This document shows, piece after piece, positions 62,567 through 64,000 of a stretch of DNA of 64,000 nucleotides. A model generated the notes under the pieces. That model worked only from the letters and a program-made list of their open reading frames with translations. It was not told the origin of the DNA and searched no databases. Every line of letters starts with the position of its first letter. Positions within the stretch are counted from its first letter, which is position 1. The stretch is from Bacteroidales bacterium. GTDB taxonomy: Bacteria > Bacteroidota > Bacteroidia > Bacteroidales > UBA932. Location: assembly GCA_015060225.1 (NCBI GenBank), contig SUYX01000004.1, positions 29,174 to 93,173 of the forward strand, given 5' to 3'. The position numbers were made by a program, and so were the translations under genes.

Positions 62567-62574
62567 TAAATTTG
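62567..62574 (+). promoter_or_regulatory. -7 promoter element for the thioredoxin-like gene
   Basis: TAAATTTG matches TAnnTTTG, 14 bases before the ATG at 62589, just behind the fimbrial terminator. Confidence 0.45.
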
Positions 62575-62588
62575 CAAAGATATAAGGT

Positions 62589-63479
62589 ATGAAACGGCTC
62601 ATATTTGCAATATTGCTCCTTACAGCCTGGGCAACCTGCTACTCCCAAAATGGCGGCACACAGCAGTTCAGGCTCCCTTCTGTCCCGGACACAATAAGGA
62701 CAGTAGAGGGGAGGTTCAATTATGTGGTGGGAAACTATTGGACCAACTTCAATTTCTCGGACACCCTGTTCCTGGAGATCCCTGAGCGTGCATGTGAAAT
62801 GGCACTTGTAAATTATGCAGACCTCCTCTCCCGCCTCCCTCTGGCAAAAAGTGCCCCGTATCTTGAGGATTTCCTTGCAAAGGCATCTGCCAACGCCGCA
62901 ATGCAGAACCATATGGCCGGATTGCTCCGCAAATACCTTGTAAACTATGACTCCCCCCTGCGCAACCATGAACTCTACATTTGCGCAGCAGAGTACCTTA
63001 AGGAGAATGCACTGGATGAGATAACCCGTTACAATGCAATGCAGGATGCCCATATCCTCTCCCTTAACCCGCAGGGGAGCGTGGCTGCAGATTTTACATA
63101 TTTTCTTCCCGACAGTACCGTGGCCCGCATGCACGGGGTGGAATCTCCATACACCCTCCTGTTCTTCTACAATCCCAACTGTCGCTCGTGCCAGGGGATA
63201 ATAGAAGCCCTGAAAACCTCAACTACAATAAACGGGGCGTTGGAAACAGGAGCGCTCACACTCCTTGCAATATACACTCAGGATGATTCTCCCGTATGGC
63301 GTGAATTCATAAAAGAGACACCCCAGGGCTGGACAAACGGATGCGACAACGGAATGAAACTCATCTCTGAAAGCATCTATGACCTGAGGAACCTCCCTGT
63401 ATTTTATCTCCTGGATTCTGACAAGTGTGTACTCCTTAAAGACCTTCCCCTATCCCGAATTGAGGAGCATTTCAAATGA
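62589..63479 (+). CDS. DUF5106-type exported thioredoxin-like protein
   Basis: 296 residues, signal peptide (1-19, ILLLTAWATCYS). The N-terminal half is a helical DUF5106-like domain (FNYVVGNYWTNFNFSD, MQNHMAGLLRKYLV), and the C-terminal half is a thioredoxin fold with active site Cys198-Arg-Ser-Cys201 in LLFFYNPNCRSCQ and a cis-Pro region RNLPVFYLLD. Probably a periplasmic disulfide oxidoreductase. Similar proteins are common singletons in Bacteroidales; no partner gene is adjacent. Confidence 0.8.
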   Translation: MKRLIFAILLLTAWATCYSQNGGTQQFRLPSVPDTIRTVEGRFNYVVGNYWTNFNFSDTLFLEIPERACEMALVNYADLLSRLPLAKSAPYLEDFLAKASANAAMQNHMAGLLRKYLVNYDSPLRNHELYICAAEYLKENALDEITRYNAMQDAHILSLNPQGSVAADFTYFLPDSTVARMHGVESPYTLLFFYNPNCRSCQGIIEALKTSTTINGALETGALTLLAIYTQDDSPVWREFIKETPQGWTNGCDNGMKLISESIYDLRNLPVFYLLDSDKCVLLKDLPLSRIEEHFK

Positions 63480-63566
63480 CCGTTTCTCAAGTTAGAGGGT
63501 GAAGATTTTGCAATCTCATAAATACTGATTAATTTTGTTGAACTCCAGTTGGCCCTTAATGATAAG

Positions 63567-63600
63567 AACCCCAAAAGTTAGATAAAACTTTTGGGGTTTT
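63567..63600 (+). terminator. terminator-like hairpin after the thioredoxin-like gene
   Basis: Perfect 13-bp stem AACCCCAAAAGTT (63567-63579) with its complement (63586-63598), 6-base loop, followed by TT. The arm resembles the AACCCCAAAAGCT at 29974 near the IS3 relic and may derive from an IS end. Confidence 0.65.
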
Positions 63601-63656
63601 ATGCTATGTCGACTGTTCCAGATGTGGGAGTCTGGAGGAACCTTCTGTGCACAACC

Positions 63657-63806
63657 AATGGTATTCTTGTGGATGCCGAAGAAAAATGCAACCGACTGTC
63701 CACGCAGAGGGTGCCTGGCGTGGATGCAAGGTGCCGGGAGGTGACTTTTGTCCACAGAATGGGTATCTTTTGTGGATGCCGAAGGAAAAATGCAGCCGCC
63801 TGTCCC
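63657..63806. repeat. imperfect 45-49-bp direct repeat in a non-coding gap
   Basis: Two copies about 101 bp apart (63657-63701 and 63758-63806) share AATGG...GTGGATGCCGAAG, AAAAATGCA, CCG and CTGTCC. A short related piece (CGTGGATGCAAGGTGCCG) lies between. No coding frame here looks like a protein. Apart from this and the hairpin above, nothing is recognised in the gap 63480-63850. Confidence 0.6.
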
Positions 63807-63850
63807 CTCCATTCCTCCTGGCCGATGAGAACCGGATTTATTGCTAATTA

Positions 63851-64000
63851 TCAAGTTGACAAATTAACCATTTCTGCCAACTGTACGAAATAATCGTTTG
63901 ACCAGATATCTAATTCCCTGGGATTGCGTACGAATGGCAGGACATCCGCTTTCACCTGTTTGATGTCTGCTGTTGCAAGACGCTCCATGAGTTTTTCTTT
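63851..64000 (-). CDS. C-terminus of an AbiEii-like nucleotidyltransferase (partial)
   Basis: Open minus-strand frame running off the window edge, 49 codons, ending TGA at 63851-63853: KEKLMERLATADIKQVKADV followed by LPFVRNPRELDIWSNDYF. The pattern of a charged helix, D-V-x-P-F-x-x-N-P-x-x-L and W-S-x-x-Y-F is what I recall from the end of AbiEii/AbiGii-type nucleotidyltransferases of type IV toxin-antitoxin systems. The fragment is too short to be sure; it lacks the catalytic GSxxxD part. Coding character is supported by normal codon use. Confidence 0.5.
   Translation of the reverse strand, partial: KEKLMERLATADIKQVKADVLPFVRNPRELDIWSNDYFVQLAEMVNLST

Overview
This window is a stretch of Bacteroidales (Bacteroidota) chromosome. 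The signs are a TonB-ExbB-ExbD set with two ExbD genes, a dcw cluster whose FtsI carries a PASTA domain, P. gingivalis-type (FimA/Mfa) fimbriae with DUF3575/DUF3868 partners, a hybrid two-component system, many SPII lipoproteins, and repeated matches to the Bacteroides promoter (-33 TTTG, 19 bp, -7 TAnnTTTG). The genus cannot be fixed from sequence alone. I saw no tRNA, rRNA or CRISPR array.

Layout. 0.2-2.4 kb: exbB, a small membrane protein and two exbD genes, closed by a strong terminator. 2.5-6.0 kb: three exported hydrolases (alkaline phosphatase, GHL10-like glycosidase, GDSL esterase). 6.1-8.2 kb: asnS and a TonB-like transducer. 8.25-25.2 kb (minus strand): gltX downstream of a compact division and wall cluster, mraZ-rsmH-ftsL-ftsI-murE-mraY-murD-ftsW-murG-murC-ftsQ-ftsA-ftsZ, without murF or ddl. 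Upstream of mraZ are four 10-bp-phased TGGAA-type boxes over the promoter, a good candidate MraZ operator. 25.3-27.7 kb: an M23 lipoprotein and a secreted choloylglycine hydrolase.

27.8-34.3 kb is the accessory region: an orphan array of Rhs C-terminal fragments. It holds two paralogous zincin (HExxH) tips, one intact and one truncated JAB/JAMM-like tip, the tail of a further toxin cut off by an IS3 relic, and five putative immunity genes. Four of these encode exported proteins. No full-length Rhs gene is present.

34.4-46.7 kb is housekeeping: dnaX-lptB-LD-carboxypeptidase, an M16 protease with an O-methyltransferase, ppx/gppA with a sigma-54-type regulator lacking a DNA-binding domain and a cyclophilin, cmk-ispH, a transglutaminase lipoprotein, and efp. 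A 121-bp nested palindrome lies between ispH and the transglutaminase gene.

46.7-62.4 kb is a fimbrial locus. A divergent lipoprotein and hybrid sensor (HTCS) pair faces DUF3575, DUF3868, a soluble GAF histidine kinase and four fimbrial lipoproteins (major FimA-like, FimB/Mfa2 anchor, two minor or tip subunits). The HTCS has lost its phospho-accepting His and its ATP-binding G boxes but keeps an intact receiver and AraC domain. Two perfect 12-bp direct repeats next to the divergent promoter are candidate AraC-type sites. The window ends with a thioredoxin-like gene, a non-coding stretch with an imperfect direct repeat, and the C-terminus of a minus-strand gene resembling AbiEii nucleotidyltransferases.
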